64,000 bases of DNA, from NCBI RefSeq assembly GCF_018687275.1, contig NZ_CP061287.1, positions 1,550,001 through 1,614,000 of the forward strand, in the 5' to 3' direction. The notes under the pieces are model-generated. The model searched no databases and was not told the origin of the DNA. It was given only the letters and a program-made list of their open reading frames with translations. Of the stretch, positions 53,014-61,744 are shown one piece after another (positions within the stretch are counted from its first letter, which is position 1; every line of letters begins with the position of its first letter). The translations under genes were made by a program, and so were the position numbers. This stretch comes from Polynucleobacter sp. MWH-Aus1W21. Its GTDB lineage: Bacteria > Pseudomonadota > Gammaproteobacteria > Burkholderiales > Burkholderiaceae.

Positions 53014-53784
53014 ATGAATTACAAACCTACCGACACCCCAACCAGCAAATGCTCAGTATGTGTACTGGGTCAGTTTTGCCTGCCGGTTGGTCTAAACAGT
53101 AGCGAAGTCTCAAAAATTGACAGCCTGGTTAAAGAGCGCGTCCACCTACAAAAAGGGGAAAGCTTATATCGCCATGGCGATCCACTCAGCTCTGTATACA
53201 GCGTCCGCTTTGGCACTCTCAAAACTGAATTTTGCCTCCAAGATGGTCGCCAACAAGTCATTGGCTTTCATCTTCCAGGTGAAATCTTAGGTTTAGATGG
53301 AATTGGTGAAGGTCACTACCAATCGGATGCAATTGCATTAGAAGAGAGTGAAGTTTGCATTATTCGCTACGAAGCCTTTGAAGATTTAGCGCGTCAAATT
53401 CCAGCATTGCAAAATCAGTTTCATAAAATCATGAGTCGCGAGCTGACTCAAGACCAGCGTCACCTACTTTCTCTTGGCACAATGCGCGCCGAAGAAAGAT
53501 TGGCCGCATTTTTATTGAGCCTTTCTCAGCGGTTAGCGGCGCGTGGCTATCTAAATAATGAATTTGATTTACGTATGAGTCGCAATGACATCGGTAGCTA
53601 TCTTGGCATCCAAATTGAAACTGTCAGCCGTATGCTTTCACGCTTTGCTGAGTCAGGCCTGATTCAAATCAAACAACGTCATATCAAACTGATTGATATG
53701 AATGGCTTATACGAACTGGCAGGCATCCCCAACCCAGATCGCCAAGGCTGCGTAAGCCCAGAAATTCCACTCAAACAGGCTTAG
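53014..53784 (+). CDS. fnr: Fnr-type oxygen-sensing transcription regulator
   Basis: 256 residues. Cys13, Cys16 and Cys22 (CSVCVLGQFC) plus Cys115 (ESEVCIIRYE) match the spacing of E. coli FNR Cys20/23/29/122, so a [4Fe-4S] oxygen-labile cluster is expected. The CRP-type helix-turn-helix has IETVSRMLSRF, where E, S and R contact the TTGAT half-site. It should activate the cbb3 operon through the palindrome at 59031-59044. It converges with the small membrane protein gene of the cco cluster with a 4-bp overlap. Confidence 0.95.
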   Translation: MNYKPTDTPTSKCSVCVLGQFCLPVGLNSSEVSKIDSLVKERVHLQKGESLYRHGDPLSSVYSVRFGTLKTEFCLQDGRQQVIGFHLPGEILGLDGIGEGHYQSDAIALEESEVCIIRYEAFEDLARQIPALQNQFHKIMSRELTQDQRHLLSLGTMRAEERLAAFLLSLSQRLAARGYLNNEFDLRMSRNDIGSYLGIQIETVSRMLSRFAESGLIQIKQRHIKLIDMNGLYELAGIPNPDRQGCVSPEIPLKQA

Positions 53785-54041
53785 ATTAAGCCGCGATCTA
53801 CGTCTTTGCTATCTGGTGACTCAATGCCAGGCAGGATATAGGCCGTAAGCGCACTAGATGCAGCGCAAAAGATCCAAATAGCAAAAAATCCAATGGTATA
53901 GATACCCTCATCTGAGATATCTGGGTGATGGCCAAAAAATAGCAAATCCTGTGGATGCACTATGGTGAATAACAAGCCTTCTGCCATGCCAGCCACCAAA
54001 AAGGAAGGCCACAAAATCCAGATCAGGAGGCGGTACTTCAT
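53781..54041 (-). CDS. Small two-helix membrane protein of the cbb3 operon
   Basis: 86 residues. Membrane segments LLIWILWPSFLVAGMAEGLL and YTIGFFAIWIFCAASSALTA, with HPQDLLFFGHHPDIS between them. I know it only as a conserved partner of cco clusters in betaproteobacteria, without a described function. It overlaps the fixH-like stop by four bases (ATGA) and ends the operon, overlapping fnr at its 3' end. Confidence 0.75.
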   Translation of the reverse strand: MKYRLLIWILWPSFLVAGMAEGLLFTIVHPQDLLFFGHHPDISDEGIYTIGFFAIWIFCAASSALTAYILPGIESPDSKDVDRGLI

Positions 54042-54238
54042 TTTTGCACCTGCGTATCTTTGAGCTGCTCTACTTTTAAACCTTGCTTCATTACGCCATC
54101 GCGTAAAGGTTTATCTGCCTGATAATTAATTGCCAAATAAATGGTGATGATGCAGCCAATCATTGCCACCGCAGGGCCGCTGATTAATAACCATGGCCAC
54201 AATTGCTTGAACCAAGGTTTAGTTTGCTGTTCTGTCAT
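54038..54238 (-). CDS. FixH/CcoH-like short membrane protein
   Basis: 66 residues from ATG 54238, chosen because GGAGAGG lies 8 nt upstream; the frame runs 20 codons further into ccoG. One membrane helix (LWPWLLISGPAVAMIGCIIT) is followed by the FixH-like YQADKPLRDGVMKQGLKVEQ. Full-length FixH is about 150 residues, with a periplasmic beta domain; here that domain is missing, so this is a minimal form or only a distant relative. Acts in cbb3 assembly in the family. Confidence 0.72.
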   Translation of the reverse strand: MTEQQTKPWFKQLWPWLLISGPAVAMIGCIITIYLAINYQADKPLRDGVMKQGLKVEQLKDTQVQK

Positions 54239-54263
54239 ATGCATCCTCTCCATTGCTCTTGGC

Positions 54264-55724
54264 TTAACGGGGAATAATAAAAGTGGATTTCTCATCACGC
54301 GTTCTGGTAATCATCTCATTTCCAGACATTTCGTGGGCAATCACATCAAAATGAATTGGGTAATTGCCTGGCTGATTTACGCCCGTATCAGCACTTACCT
54401 TGATCGGCATCAGCAAATTACTTGCCGGCGCCACCTCAATCTCAGTGACGACCTGACCTTGAGAATTCAGCACTTTTAGACCGTCCAAACCAAGGGCCTT
54501 CACTTGTACGTTCATATTATTTTCAGACGCATTCATGATCTGGATGCGGTAAATATTTTCAATTCGCACACCCTCAACCTCACGTGCCAATGCACCACGG
54601 TCCCGCATCACATCCACTCTTAATGGATTACGGGTTACAAGAGACACTAAGAAGGCGGCTGTAAGTACAGTAATGAAGGCTGTGTAGATCAAGACGCGTG
54701 GGCGCAAGATATGACGAATGGCGCTTTGATTCGACTCACGATCCTCGATTGCTCGCTCAGTCGTGTAACGAATCAATCCTTTTGGATAATCCACTTTTTC
54801 CATTACCTGATCACAAGCATCAATACAGGCGCCACAACCAATGCACATGTATTGCAAGCCATCACGAATATCAATACCAGTAGGGCAAACTTGCACGCAA
54901 ATACTGCAGTCAACGCAGTCGCCCAAACCTAGAGACTCATGATCAGCAGATTTACTGCGGCTACCTCTAGGCTCGCCACGTACTTTGTCATATGTCACCA
55001 AGAAGGTATCTTTATCCACCATCACGCTTTGGAAACGTGCATAGGGGCACATGTATTTACAAACTTGTTCGCGCATAAAGCCTGCGTTACCCCAAGTAGC
55101 AAAGGCATAAAAACATAACCAGAAAGTCTGCCAAGGGCCCAAAGACAAATGTATTAATGCTGAGCCTAGGGTAGTAATTGGGGTGAAATACCCAATGAAA
55201 GTAAAGCCAGTCCAGAATGCGATCAACAACCAAAGGAAATGCTTGGTGATTTTAAGGCGCCACTTTCTAAAGCCCCAGGGCCACTCCTCGCCATCTAAAC
55301 GAATGCGAGCAAAGCGATCCCCCTCCACCTTGCGCTCGATCCACATAAAGATTTCGGTATATACCGTTTGCGGACAAGCGTATCCACAAAATAGTCGACC
55401 AGCAATTGCAGTGAAGAGGAAGAGAGCTAAAGCCGAAAGAATTAATAGGAGCGTGAGATAGATCACATCCTGTGGCCAGAGCACTACACCAAAGATATAA
55501 AACTTACGCTGAATTAAATCAAAGAGAACGGCCTGACGACCATTCCAGCTAACCCATGGCAAACCATAAAACAGCAGCTGAGTTGCAAAAACCAGAATTA
55601 AGCGCCAACGGGCAAATAAGCCCGTAACAGAGCGCGGGTAAATCTTTCGCCGGACCTCGTAAAGAGACTCCTCAATAACCTCTATCGGAATAGGTTTCCC
55701 ACCCGGCGGAATATCTGACACCAA
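54264..55724 (-). CDS. ccoG: Cytochrome c oxidase accessory protein CcoG (FixG)
   Basis: 486 residues. Membrane helices, the FCGYACPQTVYTEIFMWIER motif, then two [4Fe-4S] clusters (CVDCSICVQVCPTG and CIGCGACIDACDQVM). The C-terminal FixG beta-sandwich covers about 370-480. CcoG reduces Cu(II) on its way to the cbb3 oxidase. It follows ccoP by 5 nt. Confidence 0.96.
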   Translation of the reverse strand: MVSDIPPGGKPIPIEVIEESLYEVRRKIYPRSVTGLFARWRLILVFATQLLFYGLPWVSWNGRQAVLFDLIQRKFYIFGVVLWPQDVIYLTLLLILSALALFLFTAIAGRLFCGYACPQTVYTEIFMWIERKVEGDRFARIRLDGEEWPWGFRKWRLKITKHFLWLLIAFWTGFTFIGYFTPITTLGSALIHLSLGPWQTFWLCFYAFATWGNAGFMREQVCKYMCPYARFQSVMVDKDTFLVTYDKVRGEPRGSRSKSADHESLGLGDCVDCSICVQVCPTGIDIRDGLQYMCIGCGACIDACDQVMEKVDYPKGLIRYTTERAIEDRESNQSAIRHILRPRVLIYTAFITVLTAAFLVSLVTRNPLRVDVMRDRGALAREVEGVRIENIYRIQIMNASENNMNVQVKALGLDGLKVLNSQGQVVTEIEVAPASNLLMPIKVSADTGVNQPGNYPIHFDVIAHEMSGNEMITRTRDEKSTFIIPR

Positions 55725-55729
55725 ATACC

Positions 55730-56656
55730 TTACTTAACTGTTGCTGGTTGCTTGTTATTAGACAAACCCCAGACATAAGCAGTTAATAAATGAATTTTCT
55801 CAGGGCTCAAGACTTTGTCTTGAGAAGGCATCATTGCCATGCGACCTTTAGTTACAGTCTCCACAATCGTTGCCTCTGAACCGCCATACAACCAAACTTT
55901 ATCCGTAAGGTTTGGAGCGCCTAAAGCAATATTGCCTTTGCCTTCTGGACCATGACATGCTGCGCAATTCGATTTGTAAACCTCTGAACCACGAGCCGCT
56001 TTGAGGTCATCTGCAGGCAAGCCAGAAAGGCTACGAACATAGTTAGCAACATCCACAATTTGCTTGCTATCCAATTGCGGGAATGGGGGCATTACACCAG
56101 CACGACCATTGATAAGAGTGGTCTTAATATTTTCTGGTGAGCCGCCATAGAGCCAGTCACCATCGGTCAAGTTCGGGAAACCTTTAGCGCCGCCAGCATC
56201 AGAGCCGTGACATTGCGCACAAGAATTCAAGAACAAGCGTTGACCCATTTCACGCGCCTTTGGATCGGCTGCAACTTGTTCAATATCCATAGTGACGTAT
56301 TTAGCATAAACAGGCTTTAACTCTTCATTCGCAGTTGTCATGGATTTCATGAGCGAGCCATCAGTGGTATAGCCCAATACACCAGGGAAAGATCCAAGAC
56401 CAGGGAACAGAACTAAATAAACCAATGCAAATACGCAAAATATTAAATACATCCAAGCCCACCAGCGAGGGAGCGGATTATTCAGTTCACGTAAGTCACC
56501 ATCCCAGACATGGCCAGTGTCAGCTACAGCACCATCGGCTGTATGGACTACCTTAGCTTTTCGTTGTGAAGCTAATAGCCATATACACCAAACAATGCCC
56601 ACCAACGAAACTAGGGCGATGTAGTCACTCCAACCACCGTTAAAAAAGTCACTCAT
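55730..56656 (-). CDS. ccoP: cbb3 cytochrome oxidase subunit III, diheme cytochrome c
   Basis: 308 residues. An N-terminal membrane helix pair (DYIALVSLVGIVWCIWLLAS and WAWMYLIFCVFALVYLVLF), then two cytochrome c domains with CAQCH and CAACH sites and distal Met in VMPPFPQ and MMPSQDK. It receives electrons and passes them to CcoO/CcoN. Its ATG overlaps the ccoQ stop by four bases (ATGA). Confidence 0.97.
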   Translation of the reverse strand: MSDFFNGGWSDYIALVSLVGIVWCIWLLASQRKAKVVHTADGAVADTGHVWDGDLRELNNPLPRWWAWMYLIFCVFALVYLVLFPGLGSFPGVLGYTTDGSLMKSMTTANEELKPVYAKYVTMDIEQVAADPKAREMGQRLFLNSCAQCHGSDAGGAKGFPNLTDGDWLYGGSPENIKTTLINGRAGVMPPFPQLDSKQIVDVANYVRSLSGLPADDLKAARGSEVYKSNCAACHGPEGKGNIALGAPNLTDKVWLYGGSEATIVETVTKGRMAMMPSQDKVLSPEKIHLLTAYVWGLSNNKQPATVK

Positions 56657-56820
56657 GATTTATCCTTACTGAATTCATCCGGAAGATCAAATGGAAGCTC
56701 TGCTGATTCCTGGTTTGCTTCTTTTCTACCAGGAGACCAAGCCCACCAAACAATTCCAACAAAAAAAATAATGCCTATTACTGTTGAAAATGCCGAGAGA
56801 TAAGGTGTGATCTGTTCCAT
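56653..56820 (-). CDS. ccoQ: cbb3 oxidase small subunit CcoQ (FixQ)
   Basis: 55 residues. One membrane helix (AFSTVIGIIFFVGIVWWAWS), then GRKEANQESAELPFDLPDEF, the CcoQ pattern. Located exactly between ccoO and ccoP, as in other cbb3 operons. It stabilises the CcoN-CcoO-CcoP complex in the family. Overlaps ccoP by four bases. Confidence 0.9.
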   Translation of the reverse strand: MEQITPYLSAFSTVIGIIFFVGIVWWAWSPGRKEANQESAELPFDLPDEFSKDKS

Positions 56821-56846
56821 TTGATTTATGTAGTTTTAATTAAGAA

Positions 56847-57497
56847 TTACTTCGCTACAACCTCGTCAACGGTGATATACCGACGCGTAATACCCAAGCC
56901 CTGAAGGTATGCAACCAATGCATCTAACTCAGTCTTGCCTTCCAATTCTTTCGGTGCGTTAGCAATATCTTCATCGGTATATGGTATGCCTAAGCGACGC
57001 ATAGCAACCATATGGGCCTGAATAGAGTCAGCATCAGCTTTATTCTTTGCAAGCCATGGGTATGCAGGCATATTGGACTCAGGCACAACATCACGTGGAT
57101 TATTCAGGTGAATTTGATGCCAAGCATCCGAGTAACGACCGCCTACGCGAGCCAAATCTGGGCCAGTACGCTTGCTTCCCCATAAAAATGGATGATCGTA
57201 TACAGACTCACCAGCCAAAGAATAAGGACCGTAACGCTCAACTTCAGAGCGCAAAGTACGAATCTGTTGCGAATGGCAACCAACACAACCTTCACGCTGA
57301 TAAATATCACGCCCAACTAAACGTAATGCGGTGTAAGGCACTACACCAGGACTAGGTTCTGTTGTTGTGTGTTGGAAAAAGAGCGGCACGATTTGCACTA
57401 AGCCTGCAATCGATACAACAATGATTGTGGCAATAATTAACCAGCCTACGTTTTTCTCAAGTGTTCCGTGGGAAAAGAATTTATTTTCGCTAGACAT
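56847..57497 (-). CDS. ccoO: cbb3 cytochrome oxidase subunit II, monoheme cytochrome c
   Basis: 216 residues. One N-terminal membrane helix (VGWLIIATIIVVSIAGLVQI) and one heme site CVGCHSQQIRTLRSEVERYG; distal Met in ESNMPAYPWL. SD AAGGAG lies 6 nt upstream. Between ccoN (12 nt) and ccoQ (26 nt). Confidence 0.97.
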   Translation of the reverse strand: MSSENKFFSHGTLEKNVGWLIIATIIVVSIAGLVQIVPLFFQHTTTEPSPGVVPYTALRLVGRDIYQREGCVGCHSQQIRTLRSEVERYGPYSLAGESVYDHPFLWGSKRTGPDLARVGGRYSDAWHQIHLNNPRDVVPESNMPAYPWLAKNKADADSIQAHMVAMRRLGIPYTDEDIANAPKELEGKTELDALVAYLQGLGITRRYITVDEVVAK

Positions 57498-57509
57498 TTT
57501 CTTCTCCTT

Positions 57510-58949
57510 TTAGTGTTCAGCAACGGCCGTTGGAATAGGCGCATTTACAAAAGTTTTACCTTGCACAGTTTTGAAGACGTTGAACGCCATCAAGAACATA
57601 CCACTGAGGTAGCACAAGCCGCCCAACAAACGAATCATGTAGAAAGGATAAGTTGCTTTAACGGACTCAACGAAGCTATATGTCAATGTTCCATCTGGCT
57701 CAAATGCTCTCCACATCAAACCTTGCATTACACCTGCAATCCACATAGCGGCAATGTACAAAACAACACCGATAGTGGCAATCCAGAAATGCAGCTCGAT
57801 CCACTTGGTGCTATACATCTCTTTTTGACCAACTAAACGTGGAATCAAATAGTAGAGAGAGCCGATCGTAATCATGGCAACCCAGCCTAAAGCACCGGAA
57901 TGCACGTGACCAATAGTCCAGTCTGTGTAATGAGACAAGCTATTCACAGTCTTAATCGACATCATGGAACCTTCAAAGGTAGACATGCCATAGAAGGACA
58001 GAGCTACAACTAAGAATTTCAGGATAGGGTCACGACGAAGTTTGTACCATGCACCAGACAATGTCATGATGCCGTTAATCATGCCGCCCCAAGATGGCGC
58101 CAACAAGATCAAAGAGAACACAGTACCAAGAGACTGAGTCCAATCAGGTAATGATGTGTGCTGTAAGTGGTGAGGACCAGCCCACATGTAAGTAAAGTTC
58201 AAAGCCCAGAAGTGAACAATGGACAAACGATAGGAATAAATTGGACGCTCTGCTTGCTTTGGAATGAAGTAGTACATCATGCCCAAGAAGCTAGTAGTCA
58301 AGAAGAAGCCTACCGCGTTGTGACCATACCACCACTGCACCATCGCATCTTGTACACCAGCATATGCTGAATATGACTTCCACAATGTCGCAGGCATTTC
58401 CAAGTTATTGAAAATATGCAAAATAGCGATTGTCAGAATGTAAGCACCAAAGAACCAGTTAGAAACATAGATATGTTTTGTCTTGCGCTTCATGATGGTA
58501 CCGAAGAACACGACTGCATAAGCCACCCAAACCAAGGTGATCAAAACATCGATTGGCCACTCAAGTTCAGCGTACTCTTTTGATGTTGAGTAACCTAATG
58601 GCAATGTCACAGCAGCCAAAACAATCACTGCCTGCCAACCCCAAAAAGTAAACGCCGCTAACTTGTCACAGAATAAACGCGCCTGACTTGTGCGCTGCAC
58701 GATGTAATAAGACGTTGCAAATAACGCCGAACCACCGAAAGCAAAAATCACCGCGTTGGTATGTAGTGGACGTAAACGACCATAGCTTAACCAAGGAATA
58801 TTAAAAGTGATTTCAGGCCAGATGAGCTGTGCTGCGAGAATAACTCCCACGAGCATGCCAACAATTCCCCAGAGCACAGTAACAATGGCAAATTGGCTGA
58901 CAACCTTGTAATTGAAGGTATCTTGATTACTCCCCACGGTAAGTCCCAT
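57510..58949 (-). CDS. ccoN: cbb3-type cytochrome oxidase catalytic subunit I
   Basis: 479 residues from ATG 58949, preferred over ATG 58982 because AAAGGAG lies 5 nt upstream. Twelve membrane helices with heme and Cu-B histidines: RPLHTNAVIFAFGG, WWYGHNAVGFFLTTSFLGMM and GPHHLQHTSLPDW, WTIGHVHSGALGW. The high-affinity oxidase reduces oxygen to water and pumps protons. Its promoter carries a class II FNR site. Confidence 0.97.
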   Translation of the reverse strand: MGLTVGSNQDTFNYKVVSQFAIVTVLWGIVGMLVGVILAAQLIWPEITFNIPWLSYGRLRPLHTNAVIFAFGGSALFATSYYIVQRTSQARLFCDKLAAFTFWGWQAVIVLAAVTLPLGYSTSKEYAELEWPIDVLITLVWVAYAVVFFGTIMKRKTKHIYVSNWFFGAYILTIAILHIFNNLEMPATLWKSYSAYAGVQDAMVQWWYGHNAVGFFLTTSFLGMMYYFIPKQAERPIYSYRLSIVHFWALNFTYMWAGPHHLQHTSLPDWTQSLGTVFSLILLAPSWGGMINGIMTLSGAWYKLRRDPILKFLVVALSFYGMSTFEGSMMSIKTVNSLSHYTDWTIGHVHSGALGWVAMITIGSLYYLIPRLVGQKEMYSTKWIELHFWIATIGVVLYIAAMWIAGVMQGLMWRAFEPDGTLTYSFVESVKATYPFYMIRLLGGLCYLSGMFLMAFNVFKTVQGKTFVNAPIPTAVAEH

Positions 58950-59002
58950 GGTTTCTCCTTTTTTGTGACCAAACAGCGACATAATCCAAATAGACTGGGT
59001 CG

Positions 59003-59044
59003 ATTATCAAAGTAAGGCCATTAAGGCAGTTTGATCTATATCAA
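59003..59044 (-). promoter_or_regulatory. Predicted class II FNR-dependent promoter of ccoN
   Basis: TTGATCTATATCAA (59031-59044) is a perfect FNR palindrome. On the minus strand the hexamer GATAAT lies at 59008-59003, so transcription would start near 58996 with the box centred at -41.5, the canonical class II spacing. The only FNR-like regulator in the window, at 53014, is in the same cluster. Confidence 0.8.
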
Positions 59045-59114
59045 AAAGGGTGGGGCAAATTGGACTTGCTGAGAAGGAAAATAGGTTATTTTCTAGATCC
59101 TTTTAAATATATGG

Positions 59115-59294
59115 CTATTTTTGAGAGTGTTTACTAACTTCTTTAGGCCTAGGCGCATCATCATCCATCAAAATGGCCTCACCTGGACCATCCAAGTCAT
59201 CAAATTGACCACTCTTGATCGACCAGTTCAGAATCCAGACTAAAAGCCCGATTAACACCAAAGAGATGGGAATGAGAAGAAAGAGGCTTTCCAT
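59115..59294 (-). CDS. ccoS: cbb3 oxidase assembly protein CcoS
   Basis: 59 residues. One membrane helix (FLLIPISLVLIGLLVWILNW) then SIKSGQFDDLDGPGEAILMD, the CcoS signature. Required for heme insertion into CcoN in other bacteria. Follows ccoI by 9 nt and lies just upstream of the ccoN promoter. Confidence 0.92.
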   Translation of the reverse strand: MESLFLLIPISLVLIGLLVWILNWSIKSGQFDDLDGPGEAILMDDDAPRPKEVSKHSQK

Positions 59295-59303
59295 CCCTAT
59301 AGT

Positions 59304-61736
59304 CTAAGCTTTTCGCAAACGCCAGGCGTTTAAGGTCACCGCAAGCGAGGAAAGTGACATGCCGATTCCTGCGACCCAGGGATTGACCCAGCCCATCATC
59401 GCCGCCGGAATGGCAAGTAGGTTATAGATCAGAGCCCACAATAAATTCTCTTTAATAATTGCCTGCGTTTTATCCGCTAATAGCAATGTTTTTGCCAAAG
59501 GCTCTAGTGAGGCAGCGGTGAGAATGGCATCAGCTCCAGCTGCAGCTAATGGCGCACCCGCTCCAACAGCTATTGAGATGTCTGCACGCGCAAGCAAAGG
59601 CGCATCATTTACACCATCGCCAATAGCCCATATAAAGCGCCCTTCTTTTTGTAAGCGCTCAATGTAATCATATTTATCTTCGGGTGTGCAGCCACCTTGA
59701 TAGTGCTCTATACCAACATGATGAGCCCACCAAGCAACCGTCTCACGATCGTCACCTGAAACCAAATGAACAGCAATATTTCTAGAGTTCACTACTTTTA
59801 AGAATTGCTCTAGCCCCACCCTTGGCGTATCCAAGAAAACAAAGCTAGCGTTTAAACCTTGTTCATCAGCTAAATGTACCTGACCATATTGCCCCTGTTG
59901 AGCGCCCTGATCTACACCCAACCATAGTGCGCTTCCCAGTCGATAGGATCCCGAACTGAGACCTCTACCCAAAAGATTAATAACGGGTTCACTTAACAAA
60001 GGTAGCGTGAGTGCTTCACTTTCAGCAGCACGCAACAATGAAAGCGCTAGTGGATGTCTCTGCCCTATCTCTAATGCTGCTGCCAATGCTAAGGCATCCT
60101 CACGGCGATAACCGGAGCGCAAATTGATAACATCTTGCAGCTCTGGCTGGCCCATTGTTAAGGTGCCGGTTTTATCTAGTACTAAATCAGTTGCTTTTAC
60201 CAGACCCTCCATCACGTGTCCACGCACGATCAACAAACCTAATTTAGTTACAGCGCCTTGAGCTGCTGCCATGGCAGTAGGCACAGCTAGCGATAAGGCA
60301 CAAGGACAACTAGCAACAAGAACTGAAACTAAAACTGTCCATGCGCGAGCAGGGTCGAAGTAAAGCCAAATCGCTGATGAAGCAAATGCACTGAATAATA
60401 AGAACGCAACAAAATAGGCTGCCCACTTTTCAGCAAGACTGACCATTACCGGCTTTGCAAGTAGTGCTTGGTCCAACAGTGCTGCAATTCCTGCAATACG
60501 AGTGGATTGCCCCACAGCTTCAATACGCATAAACAATGGGTTAAGAATATTGTGCGTTCCTGCATATACGCGATCACCCATTTTTTTCTCGACCGGCTTT
60601 GATTCACCGGTTAGCAATGACTCGTCTAATGCACTTACATTTTCAATTAAGACACCATCTGCAGGAACTACTTCACCAGGGGATACGCGCAACACTTCAC
60701 CAGGGTTGCAATTGACTACCGGCACAACTTCAATATCTTGAGATGAGGGGTAATTGAATGCGCGCTCACAGGTAGCGGGCAATTGTTTTGCTAACGCCTC
60801 TGCACCGCCTTGGGCGTCCTGTCTTGCCAATAACTCAACATATCTTGCAGCCAAAATAAATGCCACAAACATCGTGATCGAGTCAAAATAACTTTGGCTT
60901 GATCCATTAATTAAATTAATTGTGCCGGCAATAAAAGCTAATGCAAGTGCCAATGCAATAGGAACATCCATTCCGAGCATATGCGTCTGCTTAACCGACT
61001 GGATACTGCGCCAAGCCGCTTGAAATATTGGCCCTGCTGAATACACCATAACCGGCACCGTTAATATCCAACTAGTCCAACCTAAGAGCACTTGAAACTC
61101 GGGGGTAATATCAGCGTCAACATAAGTTGGCCATGCATACATCATGACCTGCATCATCCCAAGCATCGCTACGCCAAGGCGCGATAAAAGCTGACGCCTC
61201 TCTTTTTTAGCTCTATCCAAAGATTGAGATGGCTCGAATGGCCAAGCCTCGTAACCAATGCGCTCAATTTCAAATAGCAATCGGGCTAAGCTTGTTTTGT
61301 CTGGCGAAAATCGCACCATCACCTTTTGAGTGACGTAATTAATTTGCACATCCTGAACACCCACGTTACGACGCAAATGCTGTTCACATAGCCACACACA
61401 AGCTGCGCAACGAATTTTTTCTAAACGTAGAGTGGTATCTAGACTACCCTCATCTCCAGATGGTCGAGTAAAGCGACCACGCAAAGATGGATCGTCGTAA
61501 GGCTTAAGTTTTTCTGGAATCTCATTGCTTGCAAGATAAGCTGCTGGCTTTTCGCCAGACTGCGAGCGCCTGGCATAGAAAACTTCCAACCCCTCACCGT
61601 GAATAGTTTGGGCAATAGCCATGCAACCTGGACAGCAAAATGATCTAATCTCACCGCCTAATTCTGCTTCGATTAAATCGCTTGGAAGGATCTGGCTTGA
61701 GCAGTGATAGCAAACTAAAGAATTCGATTTATTCAT
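59304..61736 (-). CDS. ccoI: Copper-translocating P1B-type ATPase for cbb3 assembly
   Basis: 810 residues. An N-terminal metal-binding segment (CYHCSSQIL, CCPGCMAIA), then an HMA domain with CAAC in KIRCAACVWLCEQHL. ATPase motifs: SCPCALSLAVPTAM (CPC ion site), LVLDKTGTLTMGQPELQD (phosphorylation Asp) and AIGDGVNDAPLLARADISIA. Eight membrane helices are expected. CcoI exports copper to the periplasm for oxidase assembly, as distinct from CopA detoxification; context at ccoS-ccoN supports this. Confidence 0.95.
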   Translation of the reverse strand: MNKSNSLVCYHCSSQILPSDLIEAELGGEIRSFCCPGCMAIAQTIHGEGLEVFYARRSQSGEKPAAYLASNEIPEKLKPYDDPSLRGRFTRPSGDEGSLDTTLRLEKIRCAACVWLCEQHLRRNVGVQDVQINYVTQKVMVRFSPDKTSLARLLFEIERIGYEAWPFEPSQSLDRAKKERRQLLSRLGVAMLGMMQVMMYAWPTYVDADITPEFQVLLGWTSWILTVPVMVYSAGPIFQAAWRSIQSVKQTHMLGMDVPIALALALAFIAGTINLINGSSQSYFDSITMFVAFILAARYVELLARQDAQGGAEALAKQLPATCERAFNYPSSQDIEVVPVVNCNPGEVLRVSPGEVVPADGVLIENVSALDESLLTGESKPVEKKMGDRVYAGTHNILNPLFMRIEAVGQSTRIAGIAALLDQALLAKPVMVSLAEKWAAYFVAFLLFSAFASSAIWLYFDPARAWTVLVSVLVASCPCALSLAVPTAMAAAQGAVTKLGLLIVRGHVMEGLVKATDLVLDKTGTLTMGQPELQDVINLRSGYRREDALALAAALEIGQRHPLALSLLRAAESEALTLPLLSEPVINLLGRGLSSGSYRLGSALWLGVDQGAQQGQYGQVHLADEQGLNASFVFLDTPRVGLEQFLKVVNSRNIAVHLVSGDDRETVAWWAHHVGIEHYQGGCTPEDKYDYIERLQKEGRFIWAIGDGVNDAPLLARADISIAVGAGAPLAAAGADAILTAASLEPLAKTLLLADKTQAIIKENLLWALIYNLLAIPAAMMGWVNPWVAGIGMSLSSLAVTLNAWRLRKA

Positions 61737-61744
61737 TCAATTAC

